64,000 nt of DNA, taken from positions 1,364,001 through 1,428,000 of the forward strand of contig NZ_CP197171.1 of NCBI RefSeq assembly GCF_052055485.1, given 5' to 3'. This document shows positions 27,010 through 36,143 of the stretch, piece by piece. A program made the translations under genes and the position numbers. Under the pieces are notes generated by a model. That model searched no databases and was not told where the DNA came from. It worked only from the letters and a program-made list of their open reading frames with translations. Within the stretch, counting starts at the first letter, position 1, and each line of letters opens with the position of its first letter. The stretch is from Amphibacillus sp052055485. Its GTDB lineage: Bacteria > Bacillota > Bacilli > Bacillales > Amphibacillaceae.

Positions 27010-27120
27010 ACATTGAAACACAGTGTTTCTGTTTTGTAACAAATAACTAATGTCGTGATAACAAACAGAAAGATCGAGATCTATATACAAGAAAAGGTAG
27101 ATTCATTATTCTTAATATAT
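27010..27120 (+). promoter_or_regulatory. Operator/promoter block upstream of GH1, shared with GH4
   Basis: The dyad GAAACACAGTGTTTC (27015-27029) lies inside about 105 bp that align over their full length with 39814-39922, upstream of the GH4 gene. Shared blocks include TTTTGTAACAA, GATAACAAACA and CTATATACA/CTCTATACA. This is the best candidate binding region for the divergently encoded RpiR regulator. Confidence 0.75.
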
Positions 27121-27275
27121 AGTGTGTGTTCAAAAAGGAAGATAAACAGGATCGTGTTGGCTAAATGAGTAACGTCCTATACATTGAAGCCCCTCTGTTT
27201 TCGGTGTAATGTTTTAGCCGAATTTTTGGACATTCTCATATAAATAATATGCTTTCAATATAAGGAGGAATATAA

Positions 27276-28730
27276 ATGTCAGTTAGTCGTTTCCCAGAAG
27301 GCTTTTTATGGGGTGGTGCAACTGCTGCGAATCAAGTAGAAGGTGCCTATAACAAAGATGGCAAAGGATTATCTATTTTTGATATGGTTACCTTTGTTCC
27401 GAAAGAAAAACGCGGAAATATGGCAATGGAAGTTCGAAGTGAAGAAGAGTTAAATGCGCGATTAAATGGAGAAATGGGAGATAATTTTCCCAAACGTCGA
27501 GGAGTTGACTTTTATCATCGTTATAAAGAGGATATCGCTCTATTTGCGGAGATGGGCTTTAAAACATATCGCTTATCAATTTCCTGGCCGCGTATTTTCC
27601 CAAATGGTGATGAGTTAGAACCCAATGAGGCAGGACTTGAATTCTATGACCGAGTATTTGATGAATTGGCAAAGTATAATATTGAACCACTAGTGACGAT
27701 TTCGCATTATGAAATGCCATTACATTTAGTACAGAAATACAATGGTTGGGAGGATCGCCGTTTAATTGAGTTCTTTGTGCGCTATGCTGAAACCCTATTT
27801 AGTCGATATAAAGATAAAGTGAAATATTGGTTAACCTTTAATGAGATTAATATATCATCAATTTCTCCATACATTGGTAGTGGTATGTTAGTTGATCATT
27901 TAGAAAATAGAGAGCAAGCGATCTATCAAGCGCTTCATCATCAGTTTGTTGCAAGTGCAAGAGCTGTCAAAGCTTGTCATGCGACGATTCCAGATGCAAA
28001 AATTGGCTGTATGTTAGCGAGGATGGAAGTTTACCCGGAAACTTGCCACCCAGATGATGTGCTGGCAGCACTTGAAGAAGATCAGAAAAATCTTTTTTAT
28101 ACTGATGTCCAAGTCCGCGGGAAGTACCCATCTTATATGAAAAAGTACTTTAAAGATAATCATATTGAACTAAAAATGGAACCAGGTGATGAGGAAATTA
28201 TTGCGAATTATCCAGTTGATTTCTTATCATTTAGTTATTATATGAGTATGGTTGCAAGTGGCTCATCAGACAAGAAAAAAGAAAAAGGTAACTTCTTTAG
28301 TGGAGTGAAAAATCCTTATCTTGAAGCATCCGATTGGGGTTGGCAAATTGATCCAAAAGGAATGCGAATAACAATGAAAAAAATGTATGACCGCTATCAA
28401 GTTCCTCTATTTGTCGTTGAGAATGGTTTAGGAGCTTATGATGAAGTGGAGCCGGATGGTTCAATAAATGATGATTATCGCATTGACTATCTCCGTGCTC
28501 ATATCGATGAAATGGGCAAAGCTATTGAAGAAGGCGTTGAAGTGATGGGTTATACAAGTTGGGGATGTATTGATTTAATTTCAGCTAGTACATCTGAAAT
28601 GTCCAAACGCTACGGTTTTATTTATGTAGATCAAGACGATTATGGTAACGGAACGTTAGAACGTAAGAAGAAAAAATCCTTCGATTGGTATAAAAAAGTA
28701 ATTGCAACGAATGGTGCCGATTTAAGCTAA
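27276..28730 (+). CDS. GH1 6-phospho-beta-glycosidase
   Basis: 484 residues, full length. The acid/base Glu190 is in LTFNEIN and the nucleophile Glu382 in VENGLG. The phosphate-recognition signature STSEMSKRYGFIYVD marks the 6-phospho subgroup. Early FLWGGATAANQVEGAY is typical. It hydrolyses beta-glycosides 6-phosphorylated on the non-reducing sugar, the form a PTS or a beta-glucoside kinase delivers. It starts behind AAGGAGG and ends at a strong terminator, so it is transcribed alone. The RpiR gene upstream is the likely regulator. No PTS is directly attached; the lactose/cellobiose PTS at 47203 is a candidate supplier. Confidence 0.93.
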   Translation: MSVSRFPEGFLWGGATAANQVEGAYNKDGKGLSIFDMVTFVPKEKRGNMAMEVRSEEELNARLNGEMGDNFPKRRGVDFYHRYKEDIALFAEMGFKTYRLSISWPRIFPNGDELEPNEAGLEFYDRVFDELAKYNIEPLVTISHYEMPLHLVQKYNGWEDRRLIEFFVRYAETLFSRYKDKVKYWLTFNEINISSISPYIGSGMLVDHLENREQAIYQALHHQFVASARAVKACHATIPDAKIGCMLARMEVYPETCHPDDVLAALEEDQKNLFYTDVQVRGKYPSYMKKYFKDNHIELKMEPGDEEIIANYPVDFLSFSYYMSMVASGSSDKKKEKGNFFSGVKNPYLEASDWGWQIDPKGMRITMKKMYDRYQVPLFVVENGLGAYDEVEPDGSINDDYRIDYLRAHIDEMGKAIEEGVEVMGYTSWGCIDLISASTSEMSKRYGFIYVDQDDYGNGTLERKKKKSFDWYKKVIATNGADLS

Positions 28731-28735
28731 ACAAC

Positions 28736-28778
28736 ACCATCTCCTTCTCTTGATCTCAATTCAAGAGAAGGAGATGGT
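28736..28778 (+). terminator. Rho-independent terminator after GH1
   Basis: ACCATCTCCTTCTCTTGA pairs with TTCAAGAGAAGGAGATGGT over 18 bp with a short loop, followed by TATTTTT. Confidence 0.95.
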
Positions 28779-28814
28779 TATTTTTAAGGGCTAACCATCT
28801 ATCTTGATATCCTC

Positions 28815-28841
28815 AAGGTTTACGGACGGTTATCTGTGACC
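28815..28841 (-). repeat. Short copy of dispersed repeat C
   Basis: On the minus strand this reads GTCACAGATAACCGTCCGTAAACCTTGA and matches the start of the repeats at 54413 and 56816 (CACAGATAACCGTCYGTAAAAC). It sits just 3' of the LacI gene. Confidence 0.65.
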
Positions 28842-28848
28842 AAGTCGG

Positions 28849-29883
28849 TTAGTCTTCATTTTTTTGTTTAATGGATGTAGTGCTTTCGCGCTCAATTAGA
28901 GATGTATTGACTTGGACATGTTTGGTTGCAGAACTTTTGTTAATCAATTGATCTAATTGATTTAGTGTTTGAATAGCCATTTCTCTTTTATTGACTTGTA
29001 AAGTTGTTAATTCAGGGCTAATGACTAGACTTTCACGAATATCATCAAAACCAACAACTGAGATTTGATCAGGTATTATAATTCCTATACTTTTTAATGA
29101 TTTCATCAAACTAATTGCCATATAATCGTTCTCGCAGAAGATGGCCGTTGGCAACTCCTCTAGTAATTCAAATGTTTTCTTGATTTCAATTCCATTTTGA
29201 ATCTCCATCGCAGATAATTCAAAGATAAAATTATCTGGAATAGTCAGGGAAGATTCTTGTAACCTAGAAAAAAAACCTTGCTTTCGCTCTTTAAAATTGG
29301 TTATGGTAGGGACTCCCTTTACATAGCCAATTTTTTTATGTCCCTGTTCTATAACATAATCAGCCGCTAAATACCCGCCAAGGAAGTTATTAATAGAAAC
29401 AAAATTGACTTTAATATCTGGATGATGTGTATCTAAAATCACTAAATTTTCATAATGATTGTGAATTAAACAAATTTGTTTTTTAGTTAAGTTTGTTCCA
29501 AGTAAAATAATTCCCTCAGATTCCTGTTCTTGTTCAGCTTCGTTTAGTTCTTTTAAAATCGTATTTTCATCAAATGTAGAAATCACTAAATCATATGGAT
29601 AGTTATTAATTTCAGAAGAAAGATAGCTAATCAATTCATTAAAAAAAGGCAAGCTTTGATATTGATCAGTGATTAGATCGGGACTTTTGCAAGCAATGAA
29701 TCGAATCGTTCTTTTCTTTTTTGAACGATTGGTCACACTGCGTAAAGGTACGTAATTCTGTTCTTCCACAATGTTTAAAATACGTTGACGAGTTTCAGCA
29801 CTAACACCTGGTTTTCCATTAATGGCCAAAGAAACAGCTGATTTTGATACATTGGCCAAACGTGCAATATCTTCTATTTTCAT
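28849..29883 (-). CDS. LacI-family transcriptional regulator
   Basis: 344 residues. The helix-turn-helix is at the N-terminus (IEDIARLANVSKSAVSLAING), with the hinge region NYVPLRSVTN. The periplasmic-binding-like effector domain follows (VISTFDENTI, EGIILLGTNL, FCENDYMAISLM, VGFDDIRESL). I chose ATG 29883, which follows TAGGAGA, rather than the upstream start at 29901. It is divergent from the isomerase/transketolase/ABC operon, and the shared 270-bp region carries several ACTAAAA-type dyads likely to be its operators. The inducer is presumably the sugar taken up by that operon. Confidence 0.92.
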   Translation of the reverse strand: MKIEDIARLANVSKSAVSLAINGKPGVSAETRQRILNIVEEQNYVPLRSVTNRSKKKRTIRFIACKSPDLITDQYQSLPFFNELISYLSSEINNYPYDLVISTFDENTILKELNEAEQEQESEGIILLGTNLTKKQICLIHNHYENLVILDTHHPDIKVNFVSINNFLGGYLAADYVIEQGHKKIGYVKGVPTITNFKERKQGFFSRLQESSLTIPDNFIFELSAMEIQNGIEIKKTFELLEELPTAIFCENDYMAISLMKSLKSIGIIIPDQISVVGFDDIRESLVISPELTTLQVNKREMAIQTLNQLDQLINKSSATKHVQVNTSLIERESTTSIKQKNED

Positions 29884-30038
29884 TTCCAATCTCCTAAGCA
29901 ACTAAAATAATTAACTAAAATTATATCATGTTTAGTAAAATGAATCAAAATTGATTACTATAAACCCATTTTAAAGTAACTTTTACCTAAAAACAACTAA
30001 ACTTAACAAAAAGAAAGCGATTATTTTATATAAAACTA

Positions 30039-30067
30039 TTGACTTTGTTTAGTTCTAAATGTATGGT
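30039..30067 (+). promoter_or_regulatory. Sigma-A-type promoter of the isomerase/transketolase operon
   Basis: TTGACT and TATGGT are separated by exactly 17 bases. The spacer contains TTTAGTTCTAAA, which resembles half of the ACTAAAA-type palindrome seen downstream, so a LacI repressor bound there would block RNA polymerase. Confidence 0.7.
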
Positions 30068-30113
30068 ATAGGTAACGAAATTGATTGCCGGCATTCGTTT
30101 TCTTCTTTAAATC

Positions 30114-30131
30114 ACTAAAATTAATTTTAGT
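30114..30131. promoter_or_regulatory. Perfect 18-bp palindrome, candidate LacI operator
   Basis: ACTAAAATTAATTTTAGT is a perfect palindrome 25 bases before the isomerase start codon and downstream of the predicted promoter. Related ACTAAAA motifs occur near 29902-29925 next to the LacI start, which would allow autoregulation or looping. Confidence 0.7.
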
Positions 30132-30156
30132 TTAAAGCTATAAAGGAGTGTATTGA

Positions 30157-31614
30157 ATGGGAAAAGATAGAATTACAATTGGTTTTGCACCAACTCGCCG
30201 AAATTTGTTTAGTGCGGAAGCAGCAGTAGAATATGCCAATCTTACTCGTAAACAGTTAGATAAGTTGGATATTGATTATGTAGACATAAAGGAAATCAAT
30301 GATGATGGTTTGCTATACGATGATGAAGGTGTTGAAAAAGTTGCTGAAAAGTTTAAACAAAAAGGCATTGATGGATTATTTATAGCGAATGAAAACTTTG
30401 GTAACGAATGGGCGGTGACTCGTTTAGCCCAAAAAATGAATGTGCCAGTTTTATTATGGGGTCCAAAAGATGAACACCCGGCTGAAGATGGCTCTCGTTT
30501 GCGAGATACACAATGTGGATTATTTGCAATAGGTAAAGTACTAAGAAGGTTCAATGTTCCTTTTACTTATATTAAGAATTCTGATATCGATTCGATTGAA
30601 TTTTCTAGAGGTCTTACTGATTTTATTAAAGTATGTAATGTAGTAAAAACATTTAAAAATACTAGAATATTACAAATAGGCCCGCGTCCTTTTGATTTCT
30701 GGAGTGTCATAAGTAATGAAGGTGAATTATTAGAGAAATATAACATTTCTCTTTCGCCAATCCCACTCCAAGAATTGTATCAAGAGATGGATAGAGTAAA
30801 AAATAGTGAATACAGCGAAGTAGAAAATATCATCAACTATTTTAAAAAATATACTGTAGTAGAAGTATCTGATTCTGATTTAGTGACAATATCAGTACTC
30901 ACTATTGGGTTAAAGAATTTAGCCAAAAAGTATGGATGTAACGCTGGGACTATTCAATGTTGGACTGCATTACAAGATGAAATTGGTATTTTGCCATATG
31001 CTTCAATTTCTTACTTGCAAGAAATTGGCTTGCCATTTTCAATTGAAACTGATATTCATGGTGCAATTACACAATTATTAGCTCAGGCAGCTACAATGCA
31101 TAAAGAAAAAGCCTTACTTGTAGATGTAAATTGCCGACATCCTGAAGAAGAGAACGGAGAATTAATGCAACATTTAGGCGTATGTGCCTTAAATTCAAAT
31201 TCAAAAGAAAAACCAGTGCTTCCAGATAGACATTTTGTATTTGACTACCCTGGAGCAGTTGGATTTGAAGCCAAAGAAGGTCACTATACAGTATGTAGAT
31301 TTGACGGTGACCATGGTGAGTATTCGCTGTTAATGGGGACAGCTAAAACGATGGACGGACCCTATAATCAAGGAACATATACTTATTTTGAATTTGATAA
31401 CTTAAATAGATTTGAAAGCAAATTAGTCTATGGACCCTATATCCATCATGTATCAGCGATTCGAGAAGATATAGTACCCATTCTATATGAAGCAACTAAG
31501 TATTTAGGTATAAAAGCAGATTTTTATGATCCTATTGAAGATGATGTTAAAGCATATTGGAGAGGGGATAAACATGAATACAGTAGTAAAAAACCTAGAA
31601 AAGAAAGCTGTTGA
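30157..31614 (+). CDS. L-fucose isomerase-fold sugar isomerase, substrate unknown
   Basis: 485 residues. The pattern (VPVLLWGPKDEH, RLRDTQCGLFAIGKVLRRF, ILQIGPRPFDFWSVISNEGELLEKY, then a C-terminal region with ATMHKEKALLVDVNC and FDGDHGEYSLLMG) matches the fucose/arabinose isomerase-like family, whose members interconvert aldoses and ketoses using a divalent metal. It is too diverged from FucI and AraA for me to name the sugar. First gene of the operon, behind AAAGGAGTG. Its product would feed the FGGY kinase and the dedicated transketolase encoded next. Its end overlaps the transketolase start by 41 bp, so the two are tightly coupled. Confidence 0.8.
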   Translation: MGKDRITIGFAPTRRNLFSAEAAVEYANLTRKQLDKLDIDYVDIKEINDDGLLYDDEGVEKVAEKFKQKGIDGLFIANENFGNEWAVTRLAQKMNVPVLLWGPKDEHPAEDGSRLRDTQCGLFAIGKVLRRFNVPFTYIKNSDIDSIEFSRGLTDFIKVCNVVKTFKNTRILQIGPRPFDFWSVISNEGELLEKYNISLSPIPLQELYQEMDRVKNSEYSEVENIINYFKKYTVVEVSDSDLVTISVLTIGLKNLAKKYGCNAGTIQCWTALQDEIGILPYASISYLQEIGLPFSIETDIHGAITQLLAQAATMHKEKALLVDVNCRHPEEENGELMQHLGVCALNSNSKEKPVLPDRHFVFDYPGAVGFEAKEGHYTVCRFDGDHGEYSLLMGTAKTMDGPYNQGTYTYFEFDNLNRFESKLVYGPYIHHVSAIREDIVPILYEATKYLGIKADFYDPIEDDVKAYWRGDKHEYSSKKPRKESC

Positions 31615-32416
31615 AATACGAAGAACAGTGTTGGAAATCATTCAATATGGTCAAAGTGGTCATACAGCATCAGATTTATCCTGTACGGATATACTGACCA
31701 GTTTATATTACCATATCATGAATATAGATCCACAAAACCCAAATGACTCAAATCGAGATCGTTATATTCAAAGTAAAGGACATGCAGCGGAAGTATTATG
31801 GGCTGTTCTTGCAAAAAAGGGTTTTTTTCCTGAGGAAGAATTGAAGACATTTTATCAATTTAACTCTCGATTAATTGGTCACCCAAATAATGAGGTAGAA
31901 GGCGTTGAAATGAATACTGGCTCATTAGGACATGGGCTATCAATATCTGTAGGCATTGCATTAGCAGCAAAAATGGACCAGAAATCTTATCACACATACA
32001 CATTATTAGGTGATGGAGAATTAGCAGAAGGCTCTGTATGGGAAGGAGCAATGGCTGCGGCCCATTATAAGTTAGATAATTTAACAGCAATTATTGATAG
32101 GAATGACTTACAAATTACCGGGAAAAGTGAAGATGTGATGAGAGTAGAGCCATTACATGAAAAATTCAAAGCATTTGGTTGGCAAGTGTTACAGGTTGAT
32201 GATGGGAATTCAATATCACAATTACTAGAAGCATTTGGTGTAGAGCATGATCATGGAAAACCAAAAATGATTATAGCCCATACGACAAAAGGTAAAGGTT
32301 TATCATTTGCAGAAAATGTGGCTCATTGGCACCATAAAGTACCAACTAATGAAGAGCATTTACAGGCAATGAAAGAGCTTGATCAGCAATTAGAGGTGAT
32401 TTCAAATGACAAATAA
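31574..32416 (+). CDS. Transketolase-like protein, N-terminal (TPP-binding) subunit
   Basis: 280 residues. The thiamine-diphosphate motif GDGELAEGSVWEGA ends in IIDRND, and the early GHTASDLSCTDILTSLYY and SKGHAAEVLWAVLA segments match the first half of transketolase. The start ATG 31574 (ribosome site GAGGGG) lies inside the isomerase gene. Together with the gene at 32406 it makes a two-chain transketolase. Split transketolases inside catabolic operons usually act on one unusual ketose phosphate, such as apulose 4-phosphate, rather than in the general pentose-phosphate pathway. Confidence 0.92.
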   Translation: MNTVVKNLEKKAVEIRRTVLEIIQYGQSGHTASDLSCTDILTSLYYHIMNIDPQNPNDSNRDRYIQSKGHAAEVLWAVLAKKGFFPEEELKTFYQFNSRLIGHPNNEVEGVEMNTGSLGHGLSISVGIALAAKMDQKSYHTYTLLGDGELAEGSVWEGAMAAAHYKLDNLTAIIDRNDLQITGKSEDVMRVEPLHEKFKAFGWQVLQVDDGNSISQLLEAFGVEHDHGKPKMIIAHTTKGKGLSFAENVAHWHHKVPTNEEHLQAMKELDQQLEVISNDK

Positions 32417-33362
32417 ACACATAAATAGCATTCCCAATCGTTTAGTTATGAGCCAAGTTTTAACTAAAGAAGGACAAGAAAACAAAGATATTATTGTTTT
32501 GACTAGTGATTCACGTGGTTCAGCAAAATTAGATGAATTTGTTGATGCTTTACCAGAACAAATAGTAGAGGTAGGAATTGCTGAGCAAAATATTGTTGGG
32601 ATTGCCTCTGGCTTAGCTCATAGTGGAAAACGTCCATTTGTTGTTTCACCGGCAGCATTTCTAAGTATGCGAAGTATAGAGCAAGTAAAAGTAGATGTTG
32701 CTTATTCAAATACAAACGTAAAATTAGTAGGGATAAGTGGTGGTGTAGCTTATGGGCAATTGGGAATGAGCCATCACTCTTTGCAAGATCTTGCAGTAAC
32801 AAGAGCTATTCCCAATTTACAAGTCATGATGCCGGCGGATCGTTTCGAAACACAAAAAATGTTTGAAGCTCTGGCTCATACAGATCAACCTGCCTATATT
32901 CGCCTTGGACGTAACCCAGTACAAGATTCTTATGGTCATATAGACTATGAATTTCAAATTGGAAAAGCTGTGACCATGAGAGAAGGTAACGATATAACAA
33001 TCATTGCGACTGGTGAAACCGTACGTCCTTCATTGGATACAGCAGAGAAACTGGGGGAAGAAGGTATATCAGTTAGGGTAATTAACATGCATACCATAAA
33101 ACCATTGGATGAAGAGGCTGTTCTAAAAGCAGCTAAAGAAACAAAGGGAATCATAACAGTAGAAGAACATAGTATTTACGGCGGTCTTGGCGGAGCAGTT
33201 GCAGAAGTGATTTCTAGAAATTCGACTGTTTTGCATAGGATTGTTGGAATTACTGATGAACCACCAATTACAGGAAATAGTGAGCAAGTATTTGAACATT
33301 ATGGTTTACACCCTAATTATCTTGTAAAGCTAACTAGAGACTTGGTGATGGAGAATGAATAA
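32406..33362 (+). CDS. Transketolase-like protein, C-terminal (pyrimidine-binding) subunit
   Basis: 318 residues. It contains the catalytic-Glu segment VEVGIAEQNIVGIASGLA, then SGGVAYGQLGMSHHSLQDLA and the C-terminal transketolase domain (IIATGETVRPSLDTAEKL, TVEEHSIYGGLGGAVAEV). It overlaps the N-terminal subunit gene by 11 bp and the kinase gene by 8 bp. The pair is expected to be an obligate heteromer with the active site at the subunit interface. Confidence 0.92.
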   Translation: MTNKHINSIPNRLVMSQVLTKEGQENKDIIVLTSDSRGSAKLDEFVDALPEQIVEVGIAEQNIVGIASGLAHSGKRPFVVSPAAFLSMRSIEQVKVDVAYSNTNVKLVGISGGVAYGQLGMSHHSLQDLAVTRAIPNLQVMMPADRFETQKMFEALAHTDQPAYIRLGRNPVQDSYGHIDYEFQIGKAVTMREGNDITIIATGETVRPSLDTAEKLGEEGISVRVINMHTIKPLDEEAVLKAAKETKGIITVEEHSIYGGLGGAVAEVISRNSTVLHRIVGITDEPPITGNSEQVFEHYGLHPNYLVKLTRDLVMENE

Positions 33363-34833
33363 ACCAAATTATAGAATTGTAATTGATCAAAGTACTTCTG
33401 GAACAAAACTATTGTTATTTATAATTGAAAATAAAAATCCAAAAATCATTAAAAGGTTAGATAGGAAGCATGAACAAATTTATCCGCAATCTGGCTGGGT
33501 TGAACATAATCCAGTCGAGATTATAGATAATGTTGAGAGTTTATTCGATGAACTCTTTAAAATAACAAGATTAACGGAAAAGGATATTAAGAGTATATCA
33601 ATAACTAATCAGCGCGAAACGGTAGTTGTTTGGGATAAAACAACAGGGAACCCAGTATACAATGCACTTGTTTGGCAGTGTAACAGAAGTATAAATATAT
33701 GTAGAAACTTAAGTGAAAACGGAAAGGAGGATATGATTCAAGAAAAAACAGGTTTGAAATTAGATACTTATTTTTCAGCTCCAAAATTAAAATGGCTCTT
33801 TACAGAAAAAGAATGGATAAAATCTCTTGTTAGAAAAGATGCGCTTGGGATTGGCACAATAGATGCGTGGTTAATATGGCATCTAACAAATCAAAAAGTT
33901 TATGCTACAGATGCTAGTAACGCTTCTCGAACATTACTTTATAATATTCACAAGCAAGAATGGGATGAGGAATTATGTAATTGTTTTGAAACACCTATTA
34001 GAGCACTGCCAGAAGTAAAGTCATCTAATTCCTTTTTTGGAGAATACAGAGGAATTCCAATTATTGGTGTAATAGCTGATTCACAGGCAGCTTTATATGG
34101 ACAAGGATCTACAAACATTGGAGATATTAAAGCAACGCTTGGTACTGGATGTTCTGTAATGATGCAGATAGGTTCTAAGATACATTGGGGTGATAGGACG
34201 ATACTTAAAACAGTAGGGTGGAAAATTAATCAACAGGTTTTTTATACACTAGAAGGGATTATCCGTTCATGTACTGATACATTAAATTGGCTATCAAATG
34301 AATTAAATCTATTTAATACTATCGAAGAAGGATCGAATTTAGCATTTTCCCTTTCCGATAATGAAGGCGTTTACTTTGTGCCAGGACAGCTTGGATTAGG
34401 GGCTCCCTTTTGGAAGCCTGATGCTAATGCAAATTTTGTTGGTCTCTCTCGTAGTCATACGAAAGCTCATATGATTCGTGCAGGATTTGAAAGTATTGTT
34501 TATCAAATAAAGGCAGTTATTGATGTAATGGAAAGAACAAGTGGAATAAAGATATCTGAATTGAATGTTGATGGAGGAGCAAGTAAAAATAGCAAGTTAA
34601 TGCAAATGTTATCTGATGTTTTAGATAAAAAGGTAATTATTAGTAATGTCGAGGAAATGTCAGCTTTAGGGGCACTAAGGTTGGCAGTAGATATTACGAT
34701 TAATAATTTAGAAGAAAAAAAAGGATTTTTACCACAAAGTAAATTAGCAAATGAGTATGTAACTTGGTTTACACATGTAATGAATACAATTAATCAAAAC
34801 AATAATATGAATAAACGGAGGTTAAGGATATGA
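33355..34833 (+). CDS. FGGY-family sugar kinase, closest in look to glycerol kinase
   Basis: 492 residues. The phosphate-1 motif is DQSTSGTKLLLF, and ISITNQRETVVVWDKTTG, VWQCNRS and TGLKLDTYFSAPKLKWLF strongly recall glycerol kinase, with an adenosine motif LNVDGGASKNSKLMQML near the end. In an operon with an isomerase and transketolase it should phosphorylate the ketose made by the isomerase. A glycerol-kinase-like active site would suit a dihydroxyacetone-like end such as that of apulose (inference). It overlaps both neighbours (8 bp and 4 bp). Confidence 0.88.
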   Translation: MNKPNYRIVIDQSTSGTKLLLFIIENKNPKIIKRLDRKHEQIYPQSGWVEHNPVEIIDNVESLFDELFKITRLTEKDIKSISITNQRETVVVWDKTTGNPVYNALVWQCNRSINICRNLSENGKEDMIQEKTGLKLDTYFSAPKLKWLFTEKEWIKSLVRKDALGIGTIDAWLIWHLTNQKVYATDASNASRTLLYNIHKQEWDEELCNCFETPIRALPEVKSSNSFFGEYRGIPIIGVIADSQAALYGQGSTNIGDIKATLGTGCSVMMQIGSKIHWGDRTILKTVGWKINQQVFYTLEGIIRSCTDTLNWLSNELNLFNTIEEGSNLAFSLSDNEGVYFVPGQLGLGAPFWKPDANANFVGLSRSHTKAHMIRAGFESIVYQIKAVIDVMERTSGIKISELNVDGGASKNSKLMQMLSDVLDKKVIISNVEEMSALGALRLAVDITINNLEEKKGFLPQSKLANEYVTWFTHVMNTINQNNNMNKRRLRI

Positions 34834-36062
34834 TAAAAAAAATAATATTACTTTTGAGCTTAATATTGATTATTTCGGGTTGTGGTAATTCTGAGGAAAC
34901 AGGAGAGGCTAACTCTTCAACAGGAGAGAATGAAGTTATTATAGAATTTTTTGATATGAAAACAGAAACACAGGGTATTATGTCAGAATTAATTGAAAAA
35001 TTCGAAGATGAAAATCCAGATATAAAAATTGAACATAATGTTGTGCCAGATGCACCACAAGTACTTTCATCAAGGATTGCGAGTGATGATACGCCCGAAA
35101 TTTTTAGTGATTGGCCTAATGCTGCATGGACAGTAAAAGCAGAAGGAGGAATTATTTTAGAATTAACAGGAGATGAGTACCTTAATAATATTCAAGAAGA
35201 AGCTAGAGAATCTTTTGAGGTTGACGGGAAAGAATACACAGTCCCATTAGCCTATAATACTGTTGGAGTGGTATACAATAAGGATATCTTTAATGAATTA
35301 GAATTGGAAATCCCAAAAACATACGATGAATTAATAACAATAGCTGAAAAAATCCAAGAAGAGGGCATTGCCCCTTTTGCTTTGGAGGGTAGAGAGCCTG
35401 AATCTATGCTAAGGGAATGGTATGTGCTATTACCTTCTGAAGAAAATCATGATTTGTTTATCGAAGAAACTTTAAATGGTGAATTAACAGAAACTGGTCG
35501 AGAAGTTTTAGAAAATGTAGGTAAAAAGTTTTCGGCATTGTCTGAATTTTCACAGGCTGATCCATTAGGAGCTGGTGCAGATCAAGCTAGAGGTGACTTA
35601 GCTACAGGAGAAGCAGCTATGATGTTAACAGGAAGCTGGGTTTTTCCAGTTTTACGAGATTCAAGTCCTGATGTTGAATTTAGTATGTTTCCGTTCCCTG
35701 GAGAAGAAGAGGAATATACAAATGTCGCTGCTTATCCTGGGGATTATTCTTTGCACATTTCTTCTAAATCAAATAATGAGGAAGAAATTAAACGCTTTTT
35801 TGAATTTATGACAGAAGAAGAAAATGCTCAATTTTATGCAGAGGAAACTGGTGCTCCTTCCACTGTCAACGGGGTAGACAACATAATACCAGAAATAGAA
35901 TATCAATATGAGTATATTTTAGAAGGAAGAATGAAATTAAACCCTGATTCCTATTGGTCTCAAGAAACAAACAATTTAATAGGTTCTGCTGTACAAGAAT
36001 TGATATTAGATAAGGATATTGAAATATTTGTAGATACTTTAACTAATGAATTTAATAACTAA
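34830..36062 (+). CDS. ABC sugar-binding lipoprotein (CUT1)
   Basis: 410 residues with signal peptide and lipobox LIISGCG. The mature part is a type-1 sugar-binding fold (IIEFFDMKTETQGIM, EKFEDENPDIKIEH, YNTVGVVYNKDIFNELEL, GEAAMMLTGSWVFPVL). It is strongly acidic, like the other secreted binding proteins in the window. The start overlaps the kinase stop (ATGA). It delivers substrate to the permeases at 36144 and 37034. A stem-loop follows the gene, as in the first ABC operon. Confidence 0.92.
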   Translation: MIKKIILLLSLILIISGCGNSEETGEANSSTGENEVIIEFFDMKTETQGIMSELIEKFEDENPDIKIEHNVVPDAPQVLSSRIASDDTPEIFSDWPNAAWTVKAEGGIILELTGDEYLNNIQEEARESFEVDGKEYTVPLAYNTVGVVYNKDIFNELELEIPKTYDELITIAEKIQEEGIAPFALEGREPESMLREWYVLLPSEENHDLFIEETLNGELTETGREVLENVGKKFSALSEFSQADPLGAGADQARGDLATGEAAMMLTGSWVFPVLRDSSPDVEFSMFPFPGEEEEYTNVAAYPGDYSLHISSKSNNEEEIKRFFEFMTEEENAQFYAEETGAPSTVNGVDNIIPEIEYQYEYILEGRMKLNPDSYWSQETNNLIGSAVQELILDKDIEIFVDTLTNEFNN

Positions 36063-36078
36063 TTAAATAAGCTAAGTG

Positions 36079-36118
36079 AGGAGGATATTTTCTTTCTATC
36101 CTCCTTCATTATTTTTTA
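36079..36118 (+). terminator. Intra-operon hairpin after the binding-protein gene
   Basis: GAGGAGGATA pairs with TATCCTCCTTC around a 9-base loop, followed by ATTATTTTTTAG. It probably terminates part of the transcripts, giving a binding-protein excess over permease. Confidence 0.8.
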
Positions 36119-36143
36119 GTTCTAATCAAGGGGTGATAGATAA

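Noticed and set aside
31574..33362. Frameshifted single transketolase gene
   Set aside because: Both halves have their own start codon and ribosome site, overlap by 11 bp as coupled genes do, and split transketolases are a known normal form.
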